A stretch of 64,000 bases of DNA from Roseateles_B sp041905785. Lineage in GTDB: Bacteria; Pseudomonadota; Gammaproteobacteria; Burkholderiales; Burkholderiaceae_C. The stretch lies in NCBI GenBank assembly GCA_041905785.1, contig JAYRKJ010000017.1:1-64000 (forward strand). The letters are read 5' to 3'. This document shows, in pieces, positions 16,124 to 25,142 of this stretch. The position numbers and the translations under genes were made by a program. A model generated the notes under the pieces. It searched no databases and was not told the DNA's origin. It worked only from the letters and a program-made list of their open reading frames with translations. Every line of letters begins with the position of its first letter. Position 1 is the first letter of the stretch.

Positions 16124-17151
16124 CGCTGCTCCTCCGTGGCCGGACTGGGGGGGCTGAGCAGACAGCAGGCGGCTTCGCCCTGCAGTCCGGCACTCCAGAG
16201 CAGGCCCAACTGGCCGCGGGGCGGGGCCGCGCTTTGCCTCAGCTGGTGAAGATTGGCCAGGGTTTCGGCGGCCGCCAGGTGACCGCGGCGATTGGCGTCC
16301 GGCGTGCTGCGCAGATGGCCCAGGCCCGCGTCGTGCAGTACCTGCGTGCACAGGGCACTGTCGAGGCAGGGCAGCGCCACGAATCCCAAGTCGGCCGGCG
16401 CGATGCCCTCTGCCTCCAGCAGGCTTTGGATGGCGCAGGGCGCCTGCTCGCGTATGAGCCGCAGTATGGCGGGCACCGTGCTGTCGAAGGGCGAGGGTGC
16501 GCTGGGCGCGTTGACGTGATAGACCTCGCTGAGCTGCCAGCCTGGGCGTCCCGCGGCTTCGACCAGCACCGCCGCGGCGCCGTCCTCGAAGACGGCCACC
16601 TGGCCGAAGCTGCGCACGAAGGGATAGGTCCATTTCTCCGCCGCGACGATGAGTGCGCAGCGCAGCCCGGGCTCCTCCTGCAGCAGGGCCGATGCCAGGC
16701 GCAGCGCCATCAGTGCGCTGCAGAGGTTCTGCGACAGGGTGAACACCAGCGATGTCGAGAGGCCCAGCTCATGCTGCAGCCGCCCGGCAATGGCATCGGC
16801 AATGTCCTCGTTGGCCGAGGCATGGCAGTAAATGAGGATGCCGATGTCGGCGCGCGATGTCTTGTCCGGCTCCGACAGCAAGGACCGAGCCGCCGACAAG
16901 GCCAGGTCGGAGGCGCTGACACCCGTCTCGGCCATGTGCAGCAGCACGGGGGCGGCGGTATGCATGGCTTCGATGTGTGCAAAGGGCGGGTCGCCCCAAC
17001 GTCCGAAGGGCAGGCTGTAATCACTGCCGGGCTCGGTCAGGTACAGGGTGCTCGGCAGCCGCTGTTGCGCACGCAGCCCGTGGAACCAGGATCGGGTGTG
17101 GGGAAGGCAGAGACTGCTTCCCGTCACCGAGCATCGCCACAGCTCACTCAT
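16120..17151 (-). CDS. KAS III-like protein, degenerate partner of pair 1
   Basis: 343 residues. Weak KAS III pattern: TLSQNLCSALMALRLASALL around the nucleophile, with Cys144 one position later than expected when aligned on the following Ala-Leu, Leu143 taking the usual place. The His motif reads ALPCLDS (no His). FEDGAAAVLVE is the normal DGA block. Translationally coupled to the Cys-intact gene downstream (4-bp overlap). By analogy with PqsB it may be a non-catalytic subunit. That is inference. Confidence 0.75.
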   Translation of the reverse strand: MSELWRCSVTGSSLCLPHTRSWFHGLRAQQRLPSTLYLTEPGSDYSLPFGRWGDPPFAHIEAMHTAAPVLLHMAETGVSASDLALSAARSLLSEPDKTSRADIGILIYCHASANEDIADAIAGRLQHELGLSTSLVFTLSQNLCSALMALRLASALLQEEPGLRCALIVAAEKWTYPFVRSFGQVAVFEDGAAAVLVEAAGRPGWQLSEVYHVNAPSAPSPFDSTVPAILRLIREQAPCAIQSLLEAEGIAPADLGFVALPCLDSALCTQVLHDAGLGHLRSTPDANRRGHLAAAETLANLHQLRQSAAPPRGQLGLLWSAGLQGEAACCLLSPPSPATEEQR

Positions 17152-17193
17152 GATGACTCCTTCGAGTGCACAAAAGACCCGGCTGGCGCAGCG

Positions 17194-17721
17194 TTAGGAC
17201 AGCCGGTAAAAACGTTCGGGCAGCAGTTCCAGATGCACGCGGCTGAGCAGCCGTCCATCGAGACGGTGGCATGCCCGCTGGACGCCATAGATCTGGAATC
17301 CCACGCCTTGCAGCAGGCGCAGCGAACGCTCGTTGGTTTCGACGACCCAGGCGTTGATCGAACTGCGCGCCAGGCGCCGGAACCCTTCGTCCAGCAGCGC
17401 ACGGGTGGCCTCGGCGGTGATGCCGGGATACGCCAGGCAATGCCTGTTTCGAACCACCCAGAAGCTGGCTGAACCGAAAGGGTGGAGCACATCGCTGAGC
17501 ACCACGAGGCCCACGGGCGCTTCCGAACGGCGCTCGCCGAAGACGCGCATGCAGTACTGTGGACTGCGGGCCATCACGTTCAGGGCGACCGTGCTGAGTT
17601 GCTGGCGGCCCTGCCCGAAATCGAACCAGCCATGCACGGCCGGGTCTTCCATCCAGCCCAGCACCTGGCTCAGGTCTTCCTGCCCCGGCTTGCGCAGGAA
17701 GAAGCGTGCCGGCCCGCTCAT
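17194..17721 (-). CDS. GNAT-family N-acyltransferase
   Basis: 175 residues from ATG 17721 (MSGPARFFLRKPGQEDLSQV). Pattern of the RimJ/RimL-like acetyltransferases, with FGSASFWVVRNRHCLAYPG as the central strands, TRALLDEGFRRLARSSINAW and ETNERSLRLLQGVGFQIYG as the acetyl-CoA-binding and C-terminal segments. Transfers an acyl group from acyl-CoA, or possibly from the cluster's ACP, to an amine. Its start overlaps the dehydrogenase stop by 4 bp. A natural acceptor is the amine released by the cluster's decarboxylase, but this is a guess. Confidence 0.8.
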   Translation of the reverse strand: MSGPARFFLRKPGQEDLSQVLGWMEDPAVHGWFDFGQGRQQLSTVALNVMARSPQYCMRVFGERRSEAPVGLVVLSDVLHPFGSASFWVVRNRHCLAYPGITAEATRALLDEGFRRLARSSINAWVVETNERSLRLLQGVGFQIYGVQRACHRLDGRLLSRVHLELLPERFYRLS

Positions 17722-18860
17722 GGTTGGCCCTGCGCCTGTTTGTCCCCCCGCTCGGACGCCGCCATGGATTGCGCGCCAGGCGCCGCTTCCTCGTGGGCCA
17801 AGGTCTGCGCCAGCTCCAGGAGCACCAGGCTGAGGACGCGGGCATCCTGAAAGCGGCGCGAAGGCGGAAAGCCCTCGACGTAGCCATGCCCACCGCAGAC
17901 CTGCACCGCATGGCGATGAATCTCCAGGCTGGTGCCGACCACGTGCTGGGCCATCGCGGCGAATTGCCCCGGTGGCAGCAGGGAGGCGCCACCAAAGCGC
18001 GCGGCAGTGGCCCACACCTGCAGGCGCAGCGCGTCGGTGGCAATGGCCATGTCGGCCAGCCGCAGCGCCACGGCCTGGTGATGGATGATGGGACGATGGA
18101 ACGCCACGCGCGTTTGCGCATAGCTGAAGGCAAAGCTGGTGGCGGCACGCGCCGCGCCGGCCAGCAGGCCCGCCAGCCACAGCCCTTGCCAGATCATGAT
18201 GGACCTGCAGACGCCAGGCTGCAGGGTGGTGCTGAAGCCGGTGCCGTGGATGTCCGCAGCGGGCGGGAGCCGGACCAGGCGCAGACCCTGCGCCGACGAC
18301 GCGCCATGCCCAGTGGGCAGCAGCCTTTGCAGGGCCTCCGGATCCAGCCAGCGCAGTCGCCAGCGGCCGGCGTCTTCGGGGGCCAGCACCAGCAGGCCCT
18401 GGCCCTGGCGCGGGAGCAAGGCAAAGCTTGCTTCCTGTTCCGGCGCGGCGATCGCCAGCGCCAGCGGGTGTTCGCCGTTGAACAGGGTTTCGGTGTCGGT
18501 CGGCAGGAGCCGGATCAACCATTCCTGGTAGCGACTGACGGCGAGGGCCGGCGCCGAGACGCTCAGCTCTGCAGCCAGGTGCAGCGGACCGCTGGCCAGT
18601 TCTTCGAGCAATAGGCAAAGCTCGAAGGCGCTGATGCCCAGGCCGCCTTGACGCTCGGACAGCATGGCGCTGGCCAGGCCCAGCTGTGCCGCCGTCTGCA
18701 TGGCCTCGCGGCGGCGGGATTCGGTCACCGTGTCATTGAGCAGCGGCTGCAGCTGCTCGCGCGCATAGCGGCGCAAGGGCTCCAGCATGCTGCGCTGGTC
18801 GTCGCTCAAGCGCAGCGAGAAGGCCTCGGGGGCGGGATGGGATGCAAGGTGGTTCGACAT
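17718..18860 (-). CDS. Acyl-CoA dehydrogenase-like flavoprotein
   Basis: 380 residues. The N-terminal helical part (LSDDQRSMLEPLRRYAREQ), a short middle domain lacking the usual flavin-loop signature, and a C-terminal domain with FHRPIIHHQAVALRLADMAI and QVCGGHGYVEGFPPSRRFQDAR support the family. A catalytic Glu is not obvious in the C-terminal segment. Ligase, carrier protein and dehydrogenase in one operon recall prolyl/pyrrole-type loading modules, where the flavoprotein oxidises a carrier-bound substrate. Flanked by a GNAT gene (4-bp overlap) and the PLP decarboxylase. Confidence 0.8.
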   Translation of the reverse strand: MSNHLASHPAPEAFSLRLSDDQRSMLEPLRRYAREQLQPLLNDTVTESRRREAMQTAAQLGLASAMLSERQGGLGISAFELCLLLEELASGPLHLAAELSVSAPALAVSRYQEWLIRLLPTDTETLFNGEHPLALAIAAPEQEASFALLPRQGQGLLVLAPEDAGRWRLRWLDPEALQRLLPTGHGASSAQGLRLVRLPPAADIHGTGFSTTLQPGVCRSIMIWQGLWLAGLLAGAARAATSFAFSYAQTRVAFHRPIIHHQAVALRLADMAIATDALRLQVWATAARFGGASLLPPGQFAAMAQHVVGTSLEIHRHAVQVCGGHGYVEGFPPSRRFQDARVLSLVLLELAQTLAHEEAAPGAQSMAASERGDKQAQGQP

Positions 18861-18890
18861 GAAGGGTCCTCGGCTGGGGTCGGGCTGGGC

Positions 18891-20105
18891 TTACACCAGA
18901 ATCTCGACAGGCAAGGGATGGCTCAAGAAGGCGCTCGGGCTGGCGCTGCGGCCGTAGGCACCGGACTGTCCGACCACGACCAGGTCGCCGACCTCGGCCG
19001 TCGGCAGCGTCACGTTGTCGGCCAGGCGGTCCAGCGGCGTGCACAGGCAGCCGACGACATGGCAGGTCTGCGTCTGGGCGCCGCGCATCTTGTTGCCGAT
19101 GGCGACCGGGTAGTTGCGCCGCAGGACCTGCCCGAAGTTGCCTGAAGCCGCCAGCTGGTGGTGCAGGCCGCCGTCGGTGATCAGGAAGGTCTCGCCTCGC
19201 GAGACTTTCTTGTCGACGACGCGGCACACGTAGAGGCCCGCCTCGCCCACCAGGTAGCGGCCGAACTCCAGGATCAGCCGCGTGCCGGGCAGGCGCCGTC
19301 GCAGGGGCGCGAGCCAGTCCTGCATGGCAGCGCCGACGGCGCCGACGTCCAGGGGCCGCTCGTTGTCGAAGTAGGGGATGCCGAAGCCGCCACCCATGTT
19401 GACGAACTCCAGACTCTGGGGCGCCAGGTCGGCCAGCCGCGTGACCAGGGCTGCCACATGACGCTGTGCGGCAATCACCGTCTCGGGATCCAGGCACTGC
19501 GAACCCCAGAACACGTGAAAGCCCACGAAGTCGAGCTCGCGTGAGGCGATGACCTGCAGCAAGTCCGGAGCCTGCTCGACATCGACGCCGAACTGGCGCG
19601 GGCCGCCGCCCATGCGCATGCCGCTGCTGCGCGGCTGGAAGTCCGGGTTGATGCGCAGCGCCACGCGCGGCCTCACGCCCAGCTCCTGGCCGATGCGCTC
19701 CACCGCCTCCAACTGGTTGGCGGACTCCAGCGTGACGGTCACGCCGGCACCCACGGCGCCGCGCAGGTCCTGTTCGGACTTGCCGGGCCCCGCCATCGAC
19801 ACGTGGCTGGCCTGCATGCCGGCGTCCAGCGCCATGCGCATCTCGCCGGCAGAGGCCACGTCGAAGCCATCGACCAGCGCAGCCATGTGCTGCACCAGGG
19901 CCGGCATCGGGTTGGCCTTGATCGAGTAATGGATGCGCAGCTCCGGCGCCAGCATCTGGCGCAGCAGGGCGACGCGCTCGCTGAGCTTGCTGCGGTCATA
20001 CACGAAGAAGGGCGTCTGCCCGGCACGCTGGGCCAGGCGCGTCAGCGGCAGGCCGCCGATCTCGAGAATGCCTTCCGGCGCGTTGAAACTGTCGAAAACG
20101 CTCAT
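18891..20105 (-). CDS. PLP-dependent decarboxylase, alanine-racemase fold (exosortase-A-associated type)
   Basis: 404 residues. The PLP Lys is Lys63 in HYSIKANP. Other family blocks are FDVASAGEMRMAL, INPDFQPRSSGMRMGGGPRQ, VNMGGGFGIPY, the phosphate-binding EFGRYLVGEAGLY and a Cys in VVGCLCTPLDRL. This resembles the ornithine/diaminopimelate decarboxylase group, specifically the form paired with an AMP ligase in exosortase-A loci (TIGR03099 as I recall). No exosortase is in this window. It is coupled to the ligase upstream (4-bp overlap). It likely decarboxylates an amino acid precursor of the cluster product. Confidence 0.85.
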   Translation of the reverse strand: MSVFDSFNAPEGILEIGGLPLTRLAQRAGQTPFFVYDRSKLSERVALLRQMLAPELRIHYSIKANPMPALVQHMAALVDGFDVASAGEMRMALDAGMQASHVSMAGPGKSEQDLRGAVGAGVTVTLESANQLEAVERIGQELGVRPRVALRINPDFQPRSSGMRMGGGPRQFGVDVEQAPDLLQVIASRELDFVGFHVFWGSQCLDPETVIAAQRHVAALVTRLADLAPQSLEFVNMGGGFGIPYFDNERPLDVGAVGAAMQDWLAPLRRRLPGTRLILEFGRYLVGEAGLYVCRVVDKKVSRGETFLITDGGLHHQLAASGNFGQVLRRNYPVAIGNKMRGAQTQTCHVVGCLCTPLDRLADNVTLPTAEVGDLVVVGQSGAYGRSASPSAFLSHPLPVEILV

Positions 20106-21694
20106 GCTGATTCCTTTCCACCATGGCTGTACTCGTGCAGCAGGCCCGTGCGATCGAACTTGCCGTTGGGGTTGCGCGGGATGACGTCCCGGACGTGGAT
20201 GCTCTGCGGGAGCATGTACGGCGGAAGCTTTTGCCGGCAGTGCGCGAAGATGGCCTCCGGATCCGCCTTCAGGCCGGGCAAGGGGGCCACGACCAGCGAG
20301 ATGACCTGCCCGAGCGTTTCGTCGGGAAGCCCCAGTGCGACGACCTCGCCGACCAGCCCGCTGCTCAGCACGGCTTCTTCCACCTCCTCCGGGCTGACCC
20401 GGTAGCCGGAGGTCTTGATGAGGCCGTCGTTGCGCCCCACGAAGTAGAGAAAGCCCTCGGCGTCGCGGCGCACCAGGTCACCCGACCAGACCGCCGTCTC
20501 GGGCGGCATCCCGGGGCAGAGGCTGCGCTCCGGCGAGGGCCGAAAGCGCAGGGCAGTGCGTTGCGGGTCTCGCCAATAGCCCTTGGTCACGAAGGCGCCG
20601 ACGTGCACCAGCTCGCCCACCTCGTTGGGCGCGCATGGGCTGCCGTCGGGCCGCACCACCAGAATGCGGGCGTTGGGCACGGCCTTGCCGATGGAGTCCG
20701 GCCGGTTCGCCGCTTCCTTGGGGTCGAGGTAGGTTGAACGGAAGGCCTCGGTCAGGCCATACATCAGGAAGGGGCTGGCCTGCGGGAACAGACTGCGCAG
20801 GCGCTCCAGCACCGGGCGGGGCATGCGGCCACCGGTGTTGGCGAAATAGCGCAGATGACGGGTGGCCGCGGCCGGCCACTGGACGCCGCAAAGCTGGATC
20901 CACAGCGGCGGCACGGCGGTGATGCCCGTGATGCGCTCCCGCTCGCACAGCTGGACCACGTCATGCGCGGCGATGTAGTTGAGCAGCACCACCGTGGCGC
21001 CGGCATGGAAGGCGGTGGTGAGCTGGCTCAGTCCGGCGTCGAAGCTCAGGGGCAGGGCCGAGAGGATGCGGTCCCCTGGCCGGTTTCCGAGGTAGCTGGC
21101 CACGCTCCACGCGCCTTCCAGCAGATTGTGGTGGGTCAGCATGACGCCCTTGGGCATGCCGGTGGAGCCCGAGGTGTAGAGGATGGCGGCGAGGTCGCTG
21201 TCGATGGTGCCGTCGTCGTTCAGGTCCAGGGGGGTGTGGTCCAGCAGCGCCGACCACCGCGCATTGACCGCCTCGCCCAGCGTCGCCGGCGCGTTGCGGA
21301 CCCGGTCGACAAGCAGGACTTCCTTGAGCTCGTCCAAGCGCGGACTGTCCGCTGCGAGCAACGCGATCCGGGTGGCTGAGCTGACGAGGCTGCGTGCGCC
21401 GCTGTCCCGCAGGATGTGCAGCACCTGATCCGGCTTGAGCAGCGGGTTGATGGGCACGCAGACCCCACCTGCAGCGGCGATCGCGAAGATCGCCTCGACC
21501 GTCTCCTGCCGCTTGTCCAGCAGCAGACCGACGCGCTCGCCGCGCTTGAGCCCACGGGCCCGGAGCCCGGACGCGGCGGTCAGGACACGGTTGCGCAGGG
21601 TTGCGTAGTCGAGGCGGCGCTCGCCGTCGACCAGCGCCTCGGCCTGGGGTGTGCGCTCGGCACTGTTGCAGATGAGTTCAACGAGATTGCGCAT
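20102..21694 (-). CDS. AMP-forming acyl-CoA/acyl-ACP ligase (exosortase-A-associated type)
   Basis: 530 residues of the ANL superfamily. The P-loop is AAILYTSGSTGMPKGVMLTH, the A5 motif is LMYGLTEAFRS, the hinge/A8 motif is GRNDGLIKTSGYRVSPEEVE, and the catalytic C-terminal Lys is in NPNGKFDR. It activates a carboxylic acid as adenylate and loads it on CoA or, more likely here, on the cluster ACP (25135-25398). It resembles the ligases found beside PLP decarboxylases in exosortase loci (TIGR03098). Overlaps the MATE gene by 17 bp and the decarboxylase by 4 bp. Confidence 0.88.
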   Translation of the reverse strand: MRNLVELICNSAERTPQAEALVDGERRLDYATLRNRVLTAASGLRARGLKRGERVGLLLDKRQETVEAIFAIAAAGGVCVPINPLLKPDQVLHILRDSGARSLVSSATRIALLAADSPRLDELKEVLLVDRVRNAPATLGEAVNARWSALLDHTPLDLNDDGTIDSDLAAILYTSGSTGMPKGVMLTHHNLLEGAWSVASYLGNRPGDRILSALPLSFDAGLSQLTTAFHAGATVVLLNYIAAHDVVQLCERERITGITAVPPLWIQLCGVQWPAAATRHLRYFANTGGRMPRPVLERLRSLFPQASPFLMYGLTEAFRSTYLDPKEAANRPDSIGKAVPNARILVVRPDGSPCAPNEVGELVHVGAFVTKGYWRDPQRTALRFRPSPERSLCPGMPPETAVWSGDLVRRDAEGFLYFVGRNDGLIKTSGYRVSPEEVEEAVLSSGLVGEVVALGLPDETLGQVISLVVAPLPGLKADPEAIFAHCRQKLPPYMLPQSIHVRDVIPRNPNGKFDRTGLLHEYSHGGKESA

Positions 21695-23135
21695 GAGCTA
21701 CCTCCGGTTGCGGGAAGATGTCGGACAGTTGAAGCAGTCGCCGGCGCACCCGGCGTACGAGGAGAACGAGGGTCAAGCCGAAGCCCAGGCACATGCCCAG
21801 CCAGATACCGATGGGGCCGAGAACCCCGCCCAGCAGCCAGGCGCCGCCAAGACCGACAAGCCAGTAACCGGCGAAGACCTGGGCCATGGGGGCGCGGGTG
21901 TCCCGGCAGGATCGAAGTACTGCAGCCAGCACCACGGCCATGCCGTTGAAGGCCTGCAGCAGCGCGGCCAGCTGGACCATGGGGGCTGCCATGGCCACCA
22001 GGACGTCGCGATCGCGGCCGCTGGCGGGCAGCAGCCATCCCGCCAGCGGCCCGGATGCGGCCAGGTAGACCAGCCCAATCAGGACATGGAAGCCCACGGC
22101 GATGCTGCAGGCGACGCTGACGACGCGCCGGACCTCGTATGGATCCGCCTTGCCTATGGCCAGCGACAGCCGCGTGAGTACGGTGTTGGACATGGCCAGC
22201 GGCACGATGAAGGCCAGCGTGACCCACTGCAGCGCAATGGCATGGGCCGCCAGTGCCTGGCCGCCGTGCCGTCCCATGAGCAGTGTGGAGCCCGTGAACA
22301 GCATGTACTCGATGGCCATGACCGCACCGATAGGAAGCCCGATGCCCAGCAGCCGGCGGATCCAGGCCTGCCGTGGGCTCGTGGTGTCGGCGGGCCTGGC
22401 GTCGGCGGGCGTGGCCGCATGGTGTGCCGGGCGTGCCGCCCTGCGGTCCCGCATGAAGAGGCGGACGGCCCCGAGGCCATAGGTCAGCACATAGCTCCAT
22501 CCGAGGCCGCTGATGCCCATTCCAGGCAGCTCGCCCAGGCCGTTGACGAGCAGGCCGTTGACGAGCAGGCGGTTGGCCACGCCGTGAAGCAGCGCGCAGG
22601 CCAGCAGCGTGGCCGACAACTCCCGGGCTTGACCGAGCAGGGGATAGCCGACTCGCCAGGCCGTCAGCCAGGCAGCGGGGAGCAGGGCCGGGGCCAGCGC
22701 ATTGACATAGTGCCGGGCTGGCGTCACGACCTCCGCCGCTTGTCCGAGATGGGGCAGCAGGCGCACGAAGAGATGGGCGCCGACGATTGCCGTCAGCCCG
22801 AAGACGGTCGCCAGCCGCAGGCCTTCTGCCAGGATCTGGCGCGCTGCGAGCTGTCCTCCTGATGTACCGAGGGCTTTGCCGGCCAGCGGTGCCATGGCCT
22901 GCATCACGCCGAAGCAGAACAGGAGCAGCAGGGCCACGAAGCTGTTGAGCAGACCCACGGCGGCCACGGTGGATGCGCCCAGCGGGGCAGCCGTGAGGAT
23001 GTCCATCACCGGCATCAGCATGAGGGCGATCTGGCCCAGCAGCAGATGGCTGCTCAGCAACAGTGACGCCTTGGCCTCGCTCAGCCAGGGGACATGCCCG
23101 GCCTGCAGGTGGTGGGGCGGGTGGAAGCGACTCAT
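21678..23135 (-). CDS. MATE-family efflux transporter
   Basis: 485 residues from ATG 23135. Twelve hydrophobic segments in two homologous halves, with the MATE-type blocks IALMLMPVMDILTAAPLG near the N terminus and MAIEYMLFTGSTLLMGRHG in the second half. Exports small organic molecules across the inner membrane in exchange for Na+ or H+. Embedded in the biosynthetic operon, it probably exports the product or gives self-resistance. Its last bases overlap the ligase start. Confidence 0.88.
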   Translation of the reverse strand: MSRFHPPHHLQAGHVPWLSEAKASLLLSSHLLLGQIALMLMPVMDILTAAPLGASTVAAVGLLNSFVALLLLFCFGVMQAMAPLAGKALGTSGGQLAARQILAEGLRLATVFGLTAIVGAHLFVRLLPHLGQAAEVVTPARHYVNALAPALLPAAWLTAWRVGYPLLGQARELSATLLACALLHGVANRLLVNGLLVNGLGELPGMGISGLGWSYVLTYGLGAVRLFMRDRRAARPAHHAATPADARPADTTSPRQAWIRRLLGIGLPIGAVMAIEYMLFTGSTLLMGRHGGQALAAHAIALQWVTLAFIVPLAMSNTVLTRLSLAIGKADPYEVRRVVSVACSIAVGFHVLIGLVYLAASGPLAGWLLPASGRDRDVLVAMAAPMVQLAALLQAFNGMAVVLAAVLRSCRDTRAPMAQVFAGYWLVGLGGAWLLGGVLGPIGIWLGMCLGFGLTLVLLVRRVRRRLLQLSDIFPQPEVAHAQSR

Positions 23136-23155
23136 GGCATTCCTTTGGGGGTGGA

Positions 23156-24100
23156 TCAATGCTTCAGCACGAGCGCACCGAAGCAGCCGGCGAGACCGCT
23201 GCTGAACAGCAGGTAGTTGCCGCCGGGCTGTTTGGTCTCGTGCAGGAAGTTGATGAAGGGGTCGCAGCCGAAGACGTGGCCGAGTCGGCTGAAGTTGGCG
23301 GTGTACAGCCGCTCCTGGGGCAGGCGCAGCATGGACAGGACGAGGCGCCATCCCTCCATGTTCACGTGGTTGGGCAGGATGCGGCTCAGCTCCTCGGCAC
23401 GCAGGCCGGCCTGCTGCAGCGCCGAGCGCATGGTGGCGAAGCAGGACCAGTGGTACTTCTCGTCCGGCACCAGCTCGTGGTTCTCGTCGGTGCCGCGGAA
23501 GAAGCGCCCGTCGGTGTAGAAGTGATAACCCTGAACCTGATTGCGCGGCGCGTCGCGCTCGATCAGGAACGCACAGGCGCCATCGCTGTGCAGCGACAGG
23601 TCCAGGATGCCGCGGATGCCGTCGGCCGCCATCCCCATCAGGTCGACCGACACCACCACTGCGCGCTGCAGCAGGGCATGGCGGGCCATCATCTGCCGCG
23701 CCACGCGGATGGCCAGCATGGGTGACACGCAGTTCTGCTGCGAAACGGAAAAGCTCAAGGCCTTCTGCAGGCCGCAGGACGCCTGGATGAGCCCGGTGGT
23801 GCCGGCCGGCGGCGGCGCGATGCTGCTTTGCACGGTGTGCGTGTAGATCAGCAGGTCCACGCTGCGCGGCGGGATGCGTGCCTTGGTCAGCAGCAGGCGG
23901 ACGGCTTTCACGCCCATGTCGACGGGCGATTGCCACATCGCGTCGTGGAAGTAGCGCACGCCATTGGCCAGCATGGCCTCGATGCGCTGCTGCGGCTGGC
24001 CGGTGCGCCGGCCCCACTCCTCGACGGATACCACCCGCTCCGGCAGGTAGCAGGCGAGTTCGGCGATGCCGATGGTGGGCAGGATGTCAGCTGTTCCCAT
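23156..24100 (-). CDS. KAS III-like condensing enzyme, Cys-intact member of pair 2
   Basis: 314 residues from ATG 24100 (MGTADILPTIGIAELAC). That start was chosen because the ATG at 24115 lies in its GGAGGAG ribosome-binding site. The nucleophile is Cys124 in SQQNCVSPMLAI. The His motif reads LPNHVN, with His and Asn exchanged relative to the common PHNVN/PHQAN order, and the Asn motif is ANFSRLGHVFGCD. Overlaps the next KAS gene upstream by 14 bp. Likely forms a complex with that degenerate partner. Confidence 0.83.
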   Translation of the reverse strand: MGTADILPTIGIAELACYLPERVVSVEEWGRRTGQPQQRIEAMLANGVRYFHDAMWQSPVDMGVKAVRLLLTKARIPPRSVDLLIYTHTVQSSIAPPPAGTTGLIQASCGLQKALSFSVSQQNCVSPMLAIRVARQMMARHALLQRAVVVSVDLMGMAADGIRGILDLSLHSDGACAFLIERDAPRNQVQGYHFYTDGRFFRGTDENHELVPDEKYHWSCFATMRSALQQAGLRAEELSRILPNHVNMEGWRLVLSMLRLPQERLYTANFSRLGHVFGCDPFINFLHETKQPGGNYLLFSSGLAGCFGALVLKH

Positions 24101-25142
24101 GGCTTGCTCCTCCATCTACGTACTCGAAGACGGCACAGGCCAGCGCGCCGTCGAAGCCCAGGCCCCACAGCAGCATGCGGTCGCCCGGGCGGGTGCTTGC
24201 CTGCTGGAGCAGACGGTGCATGCGGACCGGCGCCTCGGCGGCGCCGAGATAGCCGCCGTCCAGGATGTCGGCAGGCCCGCACCATGCGGTGTGAAGCCCG
24301 CAGCGCTTGCGGACACGGTCGCTGAGGTGTCGGCTGATGCAGTGCGGGACAAGGATGCTGATGTCCCGCGGGCGGCAGCCGGCATCGCGCAAGGCGTCCG
24401 TGGCCAGCGCGCACAGGCCATCCACGTTCAGCGGCAACGGCGCGCCGTGGACGATGTGGCGGTAGACCTCCGTCGACGGGGCGGGCGTCTGCAGCCTGAT
24501 CGCGCGCAGCATCCAGCCCTTGGTGCAGCCGCGCTCAAGCATCACCGCGCCGGCCCCGTCCCCGAGGATGGTGGTGTTGCCCACAATTCGCGTGTAAGGC
24601 CAGGACCAGCGCTCGGCGGCGGCGACGACGATTCGCGTGTCGGCACTCGTCGCCATCAGGTCCGCGGCGACGGACAGTGCGAGCAGGAAGCTCGCCCCCT
24701 GCATCTGGCCGAGCGCGAAGGGGACGTGTCCCTGCCGAAACTCGGCCTGCAGCCGGCAGGCGGCCGATATCGTGACGTCGTTCTCCAGGCAGGTGTGGCA
24801 GACCAGGAAGGTGGACACCGCCGGCATCGCCGCCCCGTCGGCCGGATGCAGGAGTTCACGCACCACCTGCACCAGCATCTCCGAGGCTTCCATGGCCGAC
24901 TCCTCGGCGATGGCGTGCACCCCTGTGCATTCGCTCAGGCCGTGAGCCGTCAGCCGGGCGCGCGCCGCTTTCAGCTGCGCGCAGTTGACGCCATGCATGC
25001 GCAGGTTCTCCTCGAAGCAGGCCTGCAGGAGGCGCGCCGTGCGGCTTTCGGCGACGGGGGGGGGCGCGGCCAGCAGATGCGCCACACTGCGTGTCGCAGC
25101 AGGCACATAGGCCGACGAGGCGACGATGCCGATCTCATTCAT
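24087..25142 (-). CDS. KAS III-like protein lacking the catalytic Cys, partner of pair 2
   Basis: 351 residues. The nucleophile position is Gly149 (LGQMQGASFLLALS, aligned on the Ala-Leu that follows Cys in relatives), so it cannot form the acyl-enzyme in the usual way. It keeps a His in the VPHCIS motif (His267) and the DGAGAVMLE block. It is complementary to its Cys-intact neighbour, which has a rearranged His motif. Overlaps the ACP gene by 8 bp upstream and the partner KAS gene downstream. A structural or regulatory subunit is the likeliest role. Confidence 0.78.
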   Translation of the reverse strand: MNEIGIVASSAYVPAATRSVAHLLAAPPPVAESRTARLLQACFEENLRMHGVNCAQLKAARARLTAHGLSECTGVHAIAEESAMEASEMLVQVVRELLHPADGAAMPAVSTFLVCHTCLENDVTISAACRLQAEFRQGHVPFALGQMQGASFLLALSVAADLMATSADTRIVVAAAERWSWPYTRIVGNTTILGDGAGAVMLERGCTKGWMLRAIRLQTPAPSTEVYRHIVHGAPLPLNVDGLCALATDALRDAGCRPRDISILVPHCISRHLSDRVRKRCGLHTAWCGPADILDGGYLGAAEAPVRMHRLLQQASTRPGDRMLLWGLGFDGALACAVFEYVDGGASHGNS

